Under the pieces are notes generated by a model. The model worked only from the letters and a program-made list of their open reading frames with translations. It searched no databases and was not told where the DNA came from. From Alteromonas gilva (lineage in GTDB: Bacteria; Pseudomonadota; Gammaproteobacteria; Enterobacterales; Alteromonadaceae), in assembly GCF_028595265.1 (NCBI RefSeq), contig NZ_JAQQXP010000001.1, forward strand, positions 2,356,001 through 2,420,000: a stretch of DNA of 64,000 bases. Reading direction: 5' to 3'. The position numbers were made by a program, and so were the translations under genes. Shown one piece after another: positions 36,700 through 45,602 of this stretch; position 1 is the stretch's first letter; every line of letters starts with the position of its first letter.

Positions 36700-36708
36700 T
36701 GCTATACT
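36700..36708 (+). promoter_or_regulatory. Extended -10 of moeA
   Basis: TGCTATACT is an extended -10 (TGn-TATACT), followed by CCGCGC. A clear -35 is lacking. It sets the transcript start near 36715, which favours translation from ATG 36739, not 36721. Confidence 0.55.
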
Positions 36709-36738
36709 CCGCGCAAATTTATGATCTGTGTTACTGGT

Positions 36739-37974
36739 ATGGCAAATTCTTCCTGGCTTTCATTATCTGACGCATTACACACTATGCTGTCAGCGGCAAA
36801 ACTCACCGATAAAAAAGAAACACTGGCGCTTGGCAGCGCCCTGGGCAGGGTCACCGCCACAGATATCTATGCACAGGTTAACGTCCCCCCCTGCAATAAC
36901 TCAGCGATGGATGGCTATGCGCTGCGTAGCGCTGATGGTAAGTCCGGCGCCCGCCTTGCTGTAACGGCCACCGTGCTGGCCGGTGACAGCCACAATCCTG
37001 CCGTGGCAGAAGGGCAATGCGTGCGCATAATGACCGGGGCGCCAGTACCTGCCGACTGTGATGCCGTGGTAATACAGGAAAATGTCCGGCGCGACGCGGA
37101 CACTATCACCTTACACTCCGATGTATCGCCACTGGATAATATTCGCCAGACCGGTAATGACATAGCACAAGGTAGTCTCATACTGGCGCGCGGCAAACGT
37201 CTTACGCCGGCCGATTTAATGCTGTTGAGTTCCATGGGCAACACCCACATTGAGGTATATCAGCAACTTAATATTGGTTTACTGGCTACCGGCGATGAAT
37301 TAGTGGCACCGGGTACGCCACTTCAGGCGGGGCAAATCTACGAGTCTAACCGGTCTGGCATAGCGGCACTGCTGGCGCCATTAAACGTTCGTATTAAAGA
37401 CTACGGCATCGCCCCGGATGAGCCCGAAACACTGAAAGCCCTGCTTAAACGTGCCCAGCTCGAATGCGATATTATTATATCTAGTGGCGGTGTCTCTGTG
37501 GGTGATGCCGACTTTGTTAAACCAGTGCTGGATGAACTCGGCAGTATCGGGTTCTGGAAAATTGCCATTAAACCCGGTAAACCCTTTGCGTTTGGCCAAT
37601 TGGGCAATGCGTTATTTTGCGGTTTACCCGGCAACCCGGTATCGGCTTATGTTACAACCGAACAGTTAGTGGTACCGCTGCTGCGTTACAGCCAGGGGGA
37701 AAGCAACGTAGGTAATGCGCACCGCTTAACGTTACAGGCACGTATTACTCAGGATATACAGCGCCGGGCCGGCCGGCTCGACTTTCAACGCGCAGTATTT
37801 ACGCAGAACGCAGACGGCACTTTGAGCGTAACGCCGCTGGCTAATCAGAGTTCAGGCGTGATGACCAGTTTTACCCGCGCCAACTGTTATATGCTGATCC
37901 CGGCCGATACGGCCACGCTCAATGCCGGCGAGTTCGTCGACATTCAACCTTTCTCTGTAACGTCAATGGTCTGA
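36739..37974 (+). CDS. moeA: Molybdopterin molybdotransferase MoeA
   Basis: Inserts molybdate into adenylylated molybdopterin. Signatures: NNSAMDGYALR, VRIMTGAPVPADCDAVV, LLATGDELVAPG, SSGGVSVGDADF and LPGNPVSAYV. Start ATG 36739 (MANSSWLSL) gives 411 aa, equal to E. coli MoeA; the longer frame adds six residues and would start almost on the promoter. The MATE gene follows after 5 bp. moaA/moeB-type partners are not in the window. Confidence 0.95.
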   Translation: MANSSWLSLSDALHTMLSAAKLTDKKETLALGSALGRVTATDIYAQVNVPPCNNSAMDGYALRSADGKSGARLAVTATVLAGDSHNPAVAEGQCVRIMTGAPVPADCDAVVIQENVRRDADTITLHSDVSPLDNIRQTGNDIAQGSLILARGKRLTPADLMLLSSMGNTHIEVYQQLNIGLLATGDELVAPGTPLQAGQIYESNRSGIAALLAPLNVRIKDYGIAPDEPETLKALLKRAQLECDIIISSGGVSVGDADFVKPVLDELGSIGFWKIAIKPGKPFAFGQLGNALFCGLPGNPVSAYVTTEQLVVPLLRYSQGESNVGNAHRLTLQARITQDIQRRAGRLDFQRAVFTQNADGTLSVTPLANQSSGVMTSFTRANCYMLIPADTATLNAGEFVDIQPFSVTSMV

Positions 37975-37979
37975 CAGCA

Positions 37980-39362
37980 ATGATAATATCGCCACGAACG
38001 GCACTGGAAAGTCGTCGCTTAATTCGCCTCGCCTGGCCCCTGTTAATTGCGCAAATTACACAGATGCTGATGGGCGTCAGTGACACCATTATCGCCGGAC
38101 GCTACAGTGCACTGGACATGGCAGCGGTGGCACTGGGATTTAGTATTACTATTCCAATCATGAGCTTTATTCAGGGTATCGCCTTAGCAATACCGCCTTT
38201 AATAGCCCGGTTACATGGCGCCAAAAGCCATGATGATGTGGCTAATGCCACGCAACAAGCCGGTTATTTACTGCTGTTGGTCAGTATTATCCCTTTTATC
38301 GGGGCATTTTTTGCTGCCCCTATCGTGGCGATTTTTCCCATGGAAAAAGCCCTGGCAGACATCACAACCGATTATGTCAGCTACGTATTTTTAGCCTTCC
38401 CGGCCTTTGCTGTCTATCAGTGGTCGCGCAATTATTGTGAAGCACTGGGCCACACTAAACCCAGCATGATCATCACGGTGATTGGCCTGCTTGTGAATAT
38501 CGGCGGTAACTTTTTGTTTGTTTACGGCGGCTGGGGTATACCCGCTATGGGCGGCGCGGGTTGTGGTATTGCAACCGCACTGGTGTTTGTTGCCATGGCC
38601 GTTGTTACGCTCATCTATGTCAGCTATGCACCGCGTTTACGCCGCTATCATTTATTCAGTCACTGGCATATACCGCATTTTTCGACCATCGTGTATACCT
38701 TTCGCCTGGGGCTACCCATCGCAATGACAGTGCTGTTCGAAGTGACTCTGTTCGCCGTTGTCGCCTTGTTACTGGCCCCTTTTGGGGCAAACATCGTTGC
38801 GGCTCACCAAATAGCCCTTAACTTTTCGGCACTGATGTTTATGTTTCCTTTAAGCATGGGTATGGCGATCGCGATCAGGGTGAGTTTCCGCATCGGTCAG
38901 TACCGCATTCGCCAGGCCAGAGTGGCTGTAAAAAGTGCGCTAATCATTGGCACCCTGGTATCGGTGATGACGGCGTCGTTTACGCTGCTGGCAAAGGGAC
39001 TGATAATTTCGCTCTACACCAGTAACGAAGCCGTGTTTGCTATTTCATCTCAACTGTTAATTTTTGCCGCGTTGTTTCAGTTTTCAGATGCAATACAGGT
39101 GATTTCGGCCAATGCCCTGCGTGGCTATAAAGATACGACCGCTATGTTCTACATCACATTTTGCGCTTACTGGCTCATCGGTTTACCTGTGGGCGTTATA
39201 CTGGGTACAACTGACTGGGTAACGCCCGCTCCATTAGCAGCAAGTGGCTTCTGGATGGGTATAATCGCTGGCCTTACCAGCGCAGCTATTATGCTTGGCT
39301 GGCGATTGTACGTTGTTCAAAAACGCCTCGAAAACTCCCCGCGCTTTATGTCGCGGGCATAA
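37980..39362 (+). CDS. MATE-family multidrug efflux transporter
   Basis: A 460-aa protein with about twelve membrane helices and the MATE pattern. RLAWPLLIAQITQMLMGVSDTI opens the first lobe, with SITIPIMSFIQGIALAI and an N-lobe Asp. The second lobe begins RLGLPIAMTVLFEVTLFAV. NorM-type members exchange cationic drugs for Na+ or H+. It lies 5 bp after moeA and may be cotranscribed, with no functional link apparent. Substrate unknown. Confidence 0.9.
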   Translation: MIISPRTALESRRLIRLAWPLLIAQITQMLMGVSDTIIAGRYSALDMAAVALGFSITIPIMSFIQGIALAIPPLIARLHGAKSHDDVANATQQAGYLLLLVSIIPFIGAFFAAPIVAIFPMEKALADITTDYVSYVFLAFPAFAVYQWSRNYCEALGHTKPSMIITVIGLLVNIGGNFLFVYGGWGIPAMGGAGCGIATALVFVAMAVVTLIYVSYAPRLRRYHLFSHWHIPHFSTIVYTFRLGLPIAMTVLFEVTLFAVVALLLAPFGANIVAAHQIALNFSALMFMFPLSMGMAIAIRVSFRIGQYRIRQARVAVKSALIIGTLVSVMTASFTLLAKGLIISLYTSNEAVFAISSQLLIFAALFQFSDAIQVISANALRGYKDTTAMFYITFCAYWLIGLPVGVILGTTDWVTPAPLAASGFWMGIIAGLTSAAIMLGWRLYVVQKRLENSPRFMSRA

Positions 39363-39436
39363 CCACATTTTGCGGTCGATTTGCATCATTTGCTTAAATT
39401 AGCGATCATAGTGGCATGTAACAAAGGGAGTGTATT

Positions 39437-40039
39437 ATGAACGACCTTAATATGCTGCGTGTATTTTTGGCAGCATTTTTTACCTTTGTCGCCCTTTTTT
39501 ATACGGGGTTAATTCTTTATAAAAAACGGCGCTATCAACCTGTCACAACGATGGGCCCGACTTATAGCTGCCATTGGTGGAATCACCTGACGTTTCGCCT
39601 GTTCAGAGCCGCTATTTGGCTGGTGTGCGTGTGGCTGGTGTTTAGCCCTGCGGCCTTTGATTATCTGGTGCCTTTTACAGCACTGATGATCCCTCAGTTG
39701 ATGTGGTCTGGCGCGATGTTTCTGGTTTTGGGATTCATCATTGCCATTGCGGCAAACTTTTCGCTGGGCGATCAGTGGCGCAGTGGTATCGTGCAAAATG
39801 ACAACCACAGCCTTATAAAAACAGGCCTGTATAATATTAGCCGCAACCCGGGTTATATAGGCGTAGGCGTTGCGCAGATGGGCTTTTTTCTTGCGCTGCC
39901 GAGTCTGTTTAGTTTAACTTGTTTGCTGGTCGGTCTGTTTGCATTACGTAAACAAACCCTGCTTGAAGAGCAATATCTGTTAAACCGTTATCATAAACGC
40001 TATGTGGATTACCGTTCGCTGGTGCCGCGCTGGCTCTGA
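39437..40039 (+). CDS. ICMT/PEMT-family membrane methyltransferase-like protein
   Basis: A 200-aa membrane protein with four to five helices. The C-terminal half has the isoprenylcysteine carboxyl methyltransferase pattern: IKTGLYNISRNPGYIGVGV (SAM/substrate motif), then EEQYLLNRYHKRYVDYRSLV with the conserved Glu-Glu and Tyr-Arg. Bacterial members methylate small molecules or lipids; the substrate here is unknown. Good SD (AAAGGGAG). Its last 31 bp overlap the convergent rhomboid gene. Confidence 0.82.
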   Translation: MNDLNMLRVFLAAFFTFVALFYTGLILYKKRRYQPVTTMGPTYSCHWWNHLTFRLFRAAIWLVCVWLVFSPAAFDYLVPFTALMIPQLMWSGAMFLVLGFIIAIAANFSLGDQWRSGIVQNDNHSLIKTGLYNISRNPGYIGVGVAQMGFFLALPSLFSLTCLLVGLFALRKQTLLEEQYLLNRYHKRYVDYRSLVPRWL

Positions 40040-40788
40040 TCCTGCTGACCGTGAGGGCGTCGCTCACCGGAGTTTTGGCTGAATGACTCACCATCGCCGG
40101 GCGCAGGCCCCTCAAAAGATGTCGCCTCCGGATAAGGCGCCTGTTTCCATAAGTCGCCGATAACAGGGTCCTCAGTATCGTTAAGTTCTTCATCTTGCCA
40201 GGCATAGCGTTTATCGGCATGCTTTGGATCGCGCCGCCAAAATAGTAGTGCCGACGCTACCCCGCCCACGGCACCAAAAAAGTGGGCTTCAAATGAGATC
40301 CCCGGATCGCGGGGAAAGATAGTCATGATCATGCCCCCATACATTAAGAACGCAATCATCATCAGTGCGGCGGAGCGCCGGTCTTTTCTCAACAAACTTA
40401 CAATAAACAGAAAAAAGAACAAACCATGGCTGATGCCACTGGCACCAAGGTGCACCGATTCTCGCCCAAACAACCAGACACCAGCGCCGGATACCAGCCA
40501 TACCATTAACAGTACTTTGCCGCGTGAGTTAGGATAGCCATAGCGCACCATAGCGCCTAATACCACCAGCGGTAAGGTGTTATTAAATAAGTGTTCATAA
40601 GAGCCATGCACTAACGCCGATGTCGCTACCCCATATAAACGGGCCCATTCCCGGGGGATAACGCCAAGGGTATTCAACGGCAGGTCGAATAACACACCAG
40701 CAGACTGAATAACCCACAACAGCGCAACGGCTATAACAACCGGCAACACTGCCGAAGACAACTCATAAGGGGATTTTTCAATTTTCAT
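40009..40788 (-). CDS. Rhomboid-family intramembrane serine protease
   Basis: A 259-aa rhomboid with six helices. The catalytic Ser is S117 in HLGASGISHG and the catalytic His is H169 in EAHFFGAVGG; HGSYEHLFNN is the conserved loop-1/helix-2 motif. A hydrophilic tail of about 70 residues rich in Asp, Glu and Gln follows. The function is cleavage of membrane proteins in the bilayer; substrates are unknown. It is distinct from the rhombosortase at 53688. It overlaps the methyltransferase gene tail-to-tail. Confidence 0.9.
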   Translation of the reverse strand: MKIEKSPYELSSAVLPVVIAVALLWVIQSAGVLFDLPLNTLGVIPREWARLYGVATSALVHGSYEHLFNNTLPLVVLGAMVRYGYPNSRGKVLLMVWLVSGAGVWLFGRESVHLGASGISHGLFFFLFIVSLLRKDRRSAALMMIAFLMYGGMIMTIFPRDPGISFEAHFFGAVGGVASALLFWRRDPKHADKRYAWQDEELNDTEDPVIGDLWKQAPYPEATSFEGPAPGDGESFSQNSGERRPHGQQDQSQRGTSER

Positions 40789-40819
40789 TTAGCAGATATT
40801 GGGCTGGACAGCGCAAATT

Positions 40820-41404
40820 TCAATTCAATTTATGCCAGTCTTGCGGTGTATCGATATCAATAACAGGCTCTGTGGCTACACAATGAATACGGTTTGGATA
40901 CGTCTTCAGCAAACGACGCAAATGTTTGCCAGCGCCTTCGTCACCGCTGAGTTGTTGCAGCAGTGCTACCTCATGACGGGGAAAAATCACCGGCGGCGCT
41001 ACGCGCTCAGCCTCGCAACAGGCGGTAATTTTACCTTGCAGCGTAAATTGATGGTTGAGCGCATTCAACAGCGACGAGTGCACACCAGCCTGATCGCCCA
41101 GACCAATGAGCAAGCCAGTATGGTAAGGCGCTAACAATGTCGTAGCGTGGCTGACGCTGGCCGACAGCCCCAATTGCCAGTCGGGCACCCTGCTTACCTC
41201 TACCTGCGCAGGCAGCGCGTTTATAACGGTTTTATGCCAATACCCCGTAAGCACCACAATGTCGTTCAGACCGGCCAGCTGGTATTGTTCGATAACGTGG
41301 CAAATCAGTGGCAGCTTGCTGACGGGATGCAGCGCGGTGAGCTTGCAACTGCCGTAGCGACTGGCCCGCCCTGCGGCCATAAGTGCAACCCGAATGGTGC
41401 TCAA
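40820..41404 (-). CDS. MobA-like NTP transferase
   Basis: A 194-aa nucleotidyltransferase of the MobA/MocA group. The glycosyl/nucleotidyl core opens VALMAAGRASRYGSCKLTAL, a variant of the LAAGxSxRxGxxK loop; LLIGLGDQAGV supplies the metal-binding Asp. Related enzymes attach CMP or GMP to molybdopterin, or act in other pathways; moeA is nearby but not in the same operon. The start is TTG 41404, overlapping the TGA of the RDD gene. Translational coupling is likely. Confidence 0.78.
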   Translation of the reverse strand: MSTIRVALMAAGRASRYGSCKLTALHPVSKLPLICHVIEQYQLAGLNDIVVLTGYWHKTVINALPAQVEVSRVPDWQLGLSASVSHATTLLAPYHTGLLIGLGDQAGVHSSLLNALNHQFTLQGKITACCEAERVAPPVIFPRHEVALLQQLSGDEGAGKHLRRLLKTYPNRIHCVATEPVIDIDTPQDWHKLN

Positions 41405-42576
41405 TTTTTGGGTAACCTGTCTGGCACAGCAACTGTTGCAGCCAAAGCCTGCTCTGCTGTTGTATCAGACTCCTCATGATTAATGAGCTGTGCAATGGGC
41501 GTTGACCCTACCGGACGGTAAAGCACCAGTGTTTCGGCTATCTTATCCTGAATGGTTTGCCGGTTTGGATCCCAGAATATCTGTAAAAAGCCCAGTAAAC
41601 CGGTAGCAAAACCTGCGGTGTAGCCCCCATATCGGCCAAAGCTTTCCCACAAATTGGGCAAAGTGCCGTCTAGTTTTACCACTTTAACCCGCAGCAGTTT
41701 TTTACCAATGGTATGGCCGCCCCACCAGGCGCTTAATACGCTGTAATACAATGCCGCCCAGCCAAACCCAAGTCCGAGATCGCTGATAATGCCTTGTACC
41801 CAGCTAATCAGGCTCTGCGATCGGCTGGTATCATTCTCACTACCCAGGCCTATTTTGATTGCTGGCTCAGGGGGATTGGTAACACTTTCCTCAATGTTCG
41901 GTGCGGTACGCGATGATGGTTGCTCCTGCGACTCTGTCACCGGCATGTTTGCAGCCAGGGTGGTTGTATATATATCGAGTAAATACTCAGACTGCCCGGC
42001 GGTTAACCCTTCGTCGTCCAGAAACGATTGAAACTTTTGTGTAGCCTCTTCAGCGGTCATTTCAGTATCTGCAAACGCCTTGGCAAAACCGCTGGCGACT
42101 TCTTCGTAACAATCCATATCACCATTACAGCTTTGCCAGGCATATTTTTGCGCAACCTGGAGACCGGCCGTAATATATTGCGGTTTATCACCCAGCGGTT
42201 CACTATCGCTGTCAAAATGACTCGAATCAACTATCGTGTAGGTAACAAAAAACAGCAGTAAAGCACCGGTAAAGCGCAATGACTTGCGCGCAAAGCCGCG
42301 CTTTTTATGGCTATCAGCAAGATGCTTACCTGCCCGAAAAAACGTTACAGCAACAAACACCGCTAAAATAAGCGCGTGCGCCGTACTCAGCAGAACCACG
42401 ATACTCACATCGATACATTGCGCGAATAATCGGCGCCATGGCGAGGCCAGAGGCTGGCCCAACAACTCATCGGCAACGCCAAATGCATAAGGGGTGACCC
42501 GCTCACGGGTTTCTTTGCTCGTGAGTGTTTCGGTTTCAGCAGCGTCTGGTTGAGAAGTAGTGGCTACACCTGGCAT
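41401..42576 (-). CDS. RDD-family membrane protein
   Basis: A 391-aa protein with an RDD domain split by a long insert. The N-terminal RDD-like motif ASPWRRLFAQCIDVSIVVLL starts the first helix; the later helices include GFGWAALYYSVLSAWWGGHT and GKKLLRVKVVKLDGT, both typical. Residues about 120-250 are a polar insert that reads like a small alpha-helical domain (CYEEVASGFAKAF...). Function unknown. Its stop overlaps the MobA-like TTG. Confidence 0.82.
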   Translation of the reverse strand: MPGVATTSQPDAAETETLTSKETRERVTPYAFGVADELLGQPLASPWRRLFAQCIDVSIVVLLSTAHALILAVFVAVTFFRAGKHLADSHKKRGFARKSLRFTGALLLFFVTYTIVDSSHFDSDSEPLGDKPQYITAGLQVAQKYAWQSCNGDMDCYEEVASGFAKAFADTEMTAEEATQKFQSFLDDEGLTAGQSEYLLDIYTTTLAANMPVTESQEQPSSRTAPNIEESVTNPPEPAIKIGLGSENDTSRSQSLISWVQGIISDLGLGFGWAALYYSVLSAWWGGHTIGKKLLRVKVVKLDGTLPNLWESFGRYGGYTAGFATGLLGFLQIFWDPNRQTIQDKIAETLVLYRPVGSTPIAQLINHEESDTTAEQALAATVAVPDRLPKN

Positions 42577-42726
42577 GGTATTTCATCCTTGTTACATCAG
42601 TTCACAATCGATTAGAGGCGACCTATTGACCGTATCGTTATACCGCAATACCGGATGAAAAAACAGCGCTAACGCATGCAGGCGCGCAAGCACGCCTGGT
42701 GAACCGTAACAAGGCTGGCCTGGCAG

Positions 42727-43240
42727 CTATTCCCACTCAATAACACTACTGCTTGCCGCAGGCACAGCAGTCGCGTAGATAAAGCAGTAGGTTGGCCTCG
42801 ATAAACCGCACTGTGTAATACCGTCGTTAATAAAGGAAGAGTTTGTTAGATTACCAGCGCCAACTTGACCAGCTGTCGCAGCAGTGGATCTTGTCCAGCC
42901 CGCACAGGTCTCTAGCGTGACAGCTCCCTCACCGTTAGAACCTGTAAAGACATCCACAGGCCCGTCAGTAACACTATTATCCAACGGCGTTACATCGGCA
43001 TTGAGAAGCGCAGCAAAATTACTGACAATTTGCGTGTTACCATCGCCACGACAGATGAGCTCTGCGGTGGGTATATTGAAGTTTGCTGCCATAGCACGCA
43101 TTTCGTCGTCAGCATCGACACTGATAAAAGCGCGCGTCGAACTCCCGGAAACTTGGGGAGGTTATTGTTATCATCGTCACAATGCTCGTCAAAGCCTGAC
43201 CACCCGCATTCCCATCAGTATGGACATCGCTGACTCATAA
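42727..43240 (-). pseudogene. Decayed lectin-like/DUF1554-type secreted protein ending SSSVIEWE
   Basis: The intact piece (42727 to about 43160) encodes SSTRAFISVDADDEMRAM... CRGDG... ETCAGWTRS... CGLSRPTYCFIYA... PAASSSVIEWE. The CAGWT/YCF pattern is that of DUF1554-like proteins. Upstream the reading continues in two other frames: SGFDEHCDDDNNNLPKFPG, then VHTDGNAGG. Joined, they read DGNAGG-SGFDEHC-DDDNNNLP, which follows the family consensus (GNLGG..SGADAKC.ADPNKP). Two one-base losses and the missing signal peptide explain the frame breaks. Hence a pseudogene, unless they are sequencing errors. Confidence 0.62.
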
Positions 43241-43582
43241 CCCGATATTAGCGTAGGCATTCACAGCCGAGTAAGCCAGCTCAAAAACCTATAGAGCCTT
43301 AACTGTTTCATTAACTTGAAGCTTTGTAATTTGATTTTTTGATATTAACAGTAGCGATTTGTTTTTGTAAATCATTCGTGTTTTTACATTAGCAGTCTTA
43401 AAAAAGCTCTAATTCGCCAATATAATCAATATTTTGTTCTAATAAACCCAAAAAACCATATCATAAAATTTAACCTTTTCTCGAAATTAACACTATCCTT
43501 ACAAGGCATAATAGTAAAATGATGACTGTGTAGCGATAAGCACGGCAATTAACACTTAACAAAGCGAAGAAGGAATACTATT
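43241..43582. other. AT-rich intergenic region before the exosortase module (342 bp)
   Basis: No gene supported. Base composition is clearly more AT-rich than the surroundings (runs of A/T at 43320-43500). It should hold the promoter of the SSSVIEW protein; the only clear element is the SD AAGAAGGAA at 43567-43575, before the TTG start. Confidence 0.5.
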
Positions 43583-44380
43583 TTGAAGTTTAAAACGGGT
43601 TTATTGGCTCTTACAGTTGGCACAATTTTCACCAGCCAAATCGTCCATGCGGCCATACAGGTTAACATTGAGCCTACAACACTTTATACAAACGAAGATG
43701 GCACCGCTATCACTTACCAGGTTGTATTGGATCAGGCGCCGAGCACGGGTGAAACGGTTACGGTAACACCAACGAGCGGCGATGTAACAGAGGGCACAGT
43801 AAGCGGTGCACTTAATTTTACCGATGCAAACTGGGATACACCGCAAACCGTCACTATTTCGCCTGGGGCGTCAGGTGACGGTAACGATGGTGATGTTATG
43901 TATACCATTACCCATCCAACTACCGCTTCGGGTGGCACAACCTCTTTTAACGGCGCACCATCATCGCCGGGTGACGTGACTGTGACTAACATCAATATTG
44001 AAGCCTCCACTACAATACTAATGAACCCGGCAAGTGGTACTGCCTTCTACCTTAATGAAGGTAGCTCGCAAACAGTCACGCTTTCAACAACGAGTTTACC
44101 TGCCAATGATGTTTCTGTGGATATAAGTATTGCGGGTAGTGAAGCAACAGTCTCTCTAGGCACTGTAACCCTGAATGCAGGGAATGGTTACTCGGCAACA
44201 TTTGATGTTACCGCTGTTGCCGATTCAACCATCGATGCCGACCAGGCCTTTACGGTTGTCACTGCCGCGTCTTCATCTATTGATGCTAATTACAACGGCA
44301 TAGATCTCAACGATATTGCCGGTAAAGCCATTAACGTAGACGTAGCCCCATCAAGCTCCAGTTCTGTAATTGAATGGTAA
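43583..44380 (+). CDS. Secreted beta-repeat protein ending SSSSSVIEW, candidate exosortase substrate
   Basis: A 265-aa exported protein. Signal peptide MKFKTGLLALTVGTIFTSQI, cleaved after VHA. Two Calx-beta-like or Ig-like beta domains follow (about 25-140 and 145-250: EDGTAITYQVVLDQAPSTGE; LNEGSSQTVTLSTTSLPAND). It ends VAPSSSSSVIEW, with no transmembrane tail. The exosortase-type gene begins 11 bp later, and the pseudogene on the other strand ends SSSVIEWE. Start codon is TTG with SD AAGAAGGAA. It is a likely substrate of the neighbouring protease, not a membrane-anchored PEP-CTERM protein. Confidence 0.78.
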   Translation: MKFKTGLLALTVGTIFTSQIVHAAIQVNIEPTTLYTNEDGTAITYQVVLDQAPSTGETVTVTPTSGDVTEGTVSGALNFTDANWDTPQTVTISPGASGDGNDGDVMYTITHPTTASGGTTSFNGAPSSPGDVTVTNINIEASTTILMNPASGTAFYLNEGSSQTVTLSTTSLPANDVSVDISIAGSEATVSLGTVTLNAGNGYSATFDVTAVADSTIDADQAFTVVTAASSSIDANYNGIDLNDIAGKAINVDVAPSSSSSVIEW

Positions 44381-44391
44381 GAGACAACTAG

Positions 44392-44916
44392 TTGAAATCA
44401 TACGAAACGGCCAACTTCCGGTTTGATAGCGCTGCACAGTGGAGCTATCTTTTTTATCTGGTAGTTGGCCTTATTATATTAAAATCGCAAGCCCTTAAAA
44501 GTACGGTGGACTGGTTTTGTCTTCTTTTGGCGAAACTCGCCTTTGGATTAGGCAGTGTTTTTGACAGCAGGCTTGTTCGCGAACACTCCATACTCTATGT
44601 TGAGGACTATGCCCATGGTATTGACATTACGCCGGCATGCGGTGCTCTGATTTTTTCACTGGTGCTAATCACTGGCGTGCTAACCTTTAAAAAGAAACAC
44701 ATTAAAGCACTGCCCCTTGCTATCGGGGCTTTTTTGGTCATACAAGCACTTAACGTACTGAGAATATTGTCACTCGTTTATGCCAGGTATTTCGATCACA
44801 CTACTTTCGACATTATTCATGAAAAGATGTGGCCTGTAGTGTTCAGCCTGGTAACAGCTGCGCTCTTTTACAAGATTGTTCATGTGCGCAATTTACCCTC
44901 AACGCAAAAAAATTAA
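44392..44916 (+). CDS. xrtH: Single-domain exosortase/archaeosortase-family protease, XrtH-like
   Basis: A 174-aa membrane protein with five or so helices. Catalytic triad of the family: C83 in ITPACGAL, R124 in NVLRILSLVY, H143 in IIHEKMW. Small single-domain size and the partner gene fit exosortase H, whose usual substrates carry IPTLxxWG-CTERM tails. Such enzymes cut at C-terminal sorting signals during transfer to the cell surface. TTG start; it lies 11 bp after the SSSVIEW protein. The subfamily assignment is from memory. Confidence 0.78.
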   Translation: MKSYETANFRFDSAAQWSYLFYLVVGLIILKSQALKSTVDWFCLLLAKLAFGLGSVFDSRLVREHSILYVEDYAHGIDITPACGALIFSLVLITGVLTFKKKHIKALPLAIGAFLVIQALNVLRILSLVYARYFDHTTFDIIHEKMWPVVFSLVTAALFYKIVHVRNLPSTQKN

Positions 44917-44930
44917 GCCTGGTAGCGCTT

Positions 44931-45602
44931 TTGTTTAATAACATTAAATCTCTAATTGTCTTTTGCAGCGTATTTACTCTTGTTATTGCTGCCTGGTATT
45001 ACGCTGAACTCTATTTGTTTAAGCCCCTGGTACTCTCATTCGCAAATGTATTACTTGAGGTAATTCCGGATTTGCAATTATTACTTTTAGCAGAGTCTCC
45101 ATCATCAACCTCCCTGCAACTTACCAGCCACGTATTTTCGCCCAAGCAAACCTATATTTTGGGCAATTATTACCCTGAAATTAAGTTAGAGCGTGTTACT
45201 GCCGCTAAGTTACCTACTCTGCTGAGTTTAACCATCGGAGTACCAGTTTATGCCTTACTGGAATACCTGACATTTCGCTCACTACCAGTAGCAGGGTTGA
45301 AGAATGTATTGAGTAATTTCGTTTGGGTTCTCGCGGGTATTGTCATTGCAATAGTGTGTTTACTTTTTTATAAAATAACGCTTATCTCACCGTCTGGCGC
45401 GGGGATGTTGCTGCAAAACGCTGACGGTATAGTTATATCACCGGTTTCTTTTCCCCCACCGCTAAGTGCTATTGCGAAAGTAGTCGCTGATTTTAGCGGT
45501 GTGATTGCCACATTTATCCTACCGGTATTTCTGTGTGCACGAAGGCTGCTAAACGTCAAACGCGTAAAAGGCTCACCAGAGACAATGCATTTATCAGAAT
45601 AA
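44931..45602 (+). CDS. Exosortase-associated membrane protein
   Basis: About 223 aa with four to five helices (SLIVFCSVFTLVIAAWYY, LPTLLSLTIGVPVYALLEYL, FVWVLAGIVIAIVCLLFY, GVIATFILPVFLCARRLL) and a central soluble part. It fits the membrane protein that accompanies XrtH-type exosortases. The frame opens at GTG 44829 inside the exosortase gene, but that part gives an unlikely Cys-rich start; TTG 44931, 15 bp past the exosortase stop, is more likely, although its SD is weak. It may assist transfer or anchoring. Confidence 0.6.
   Translation: MFNNIKSLIVFCSVFTLVIAAWYYAELYLFKPLVLSFANVLLEVIPDLQLLLLAESPSSTSLQLTSHVFSPKQTYILGNYYPEIKLERVTAAKLPTLLSLTIGVPVYALLEYLTFRSLPVAGLKNVLSNFVWVLAGIVIAIVCLLFYKITLISPSGAGMLLQNADGIVISPVSFPPPLSAIAKVVADFSGVIATFILPVFLCARRLLNVKRVKGSPETMHLSE

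Noticed and set aside
43192..43260. Minus-strand peptide starting MPTLISGYESA, reminiscent of an IPTLxxWG tail
   Set aside because: It lacks WG and a hydrophobic helix, is only 23 residues long, and lies upstream of, not at the end of, a gene.
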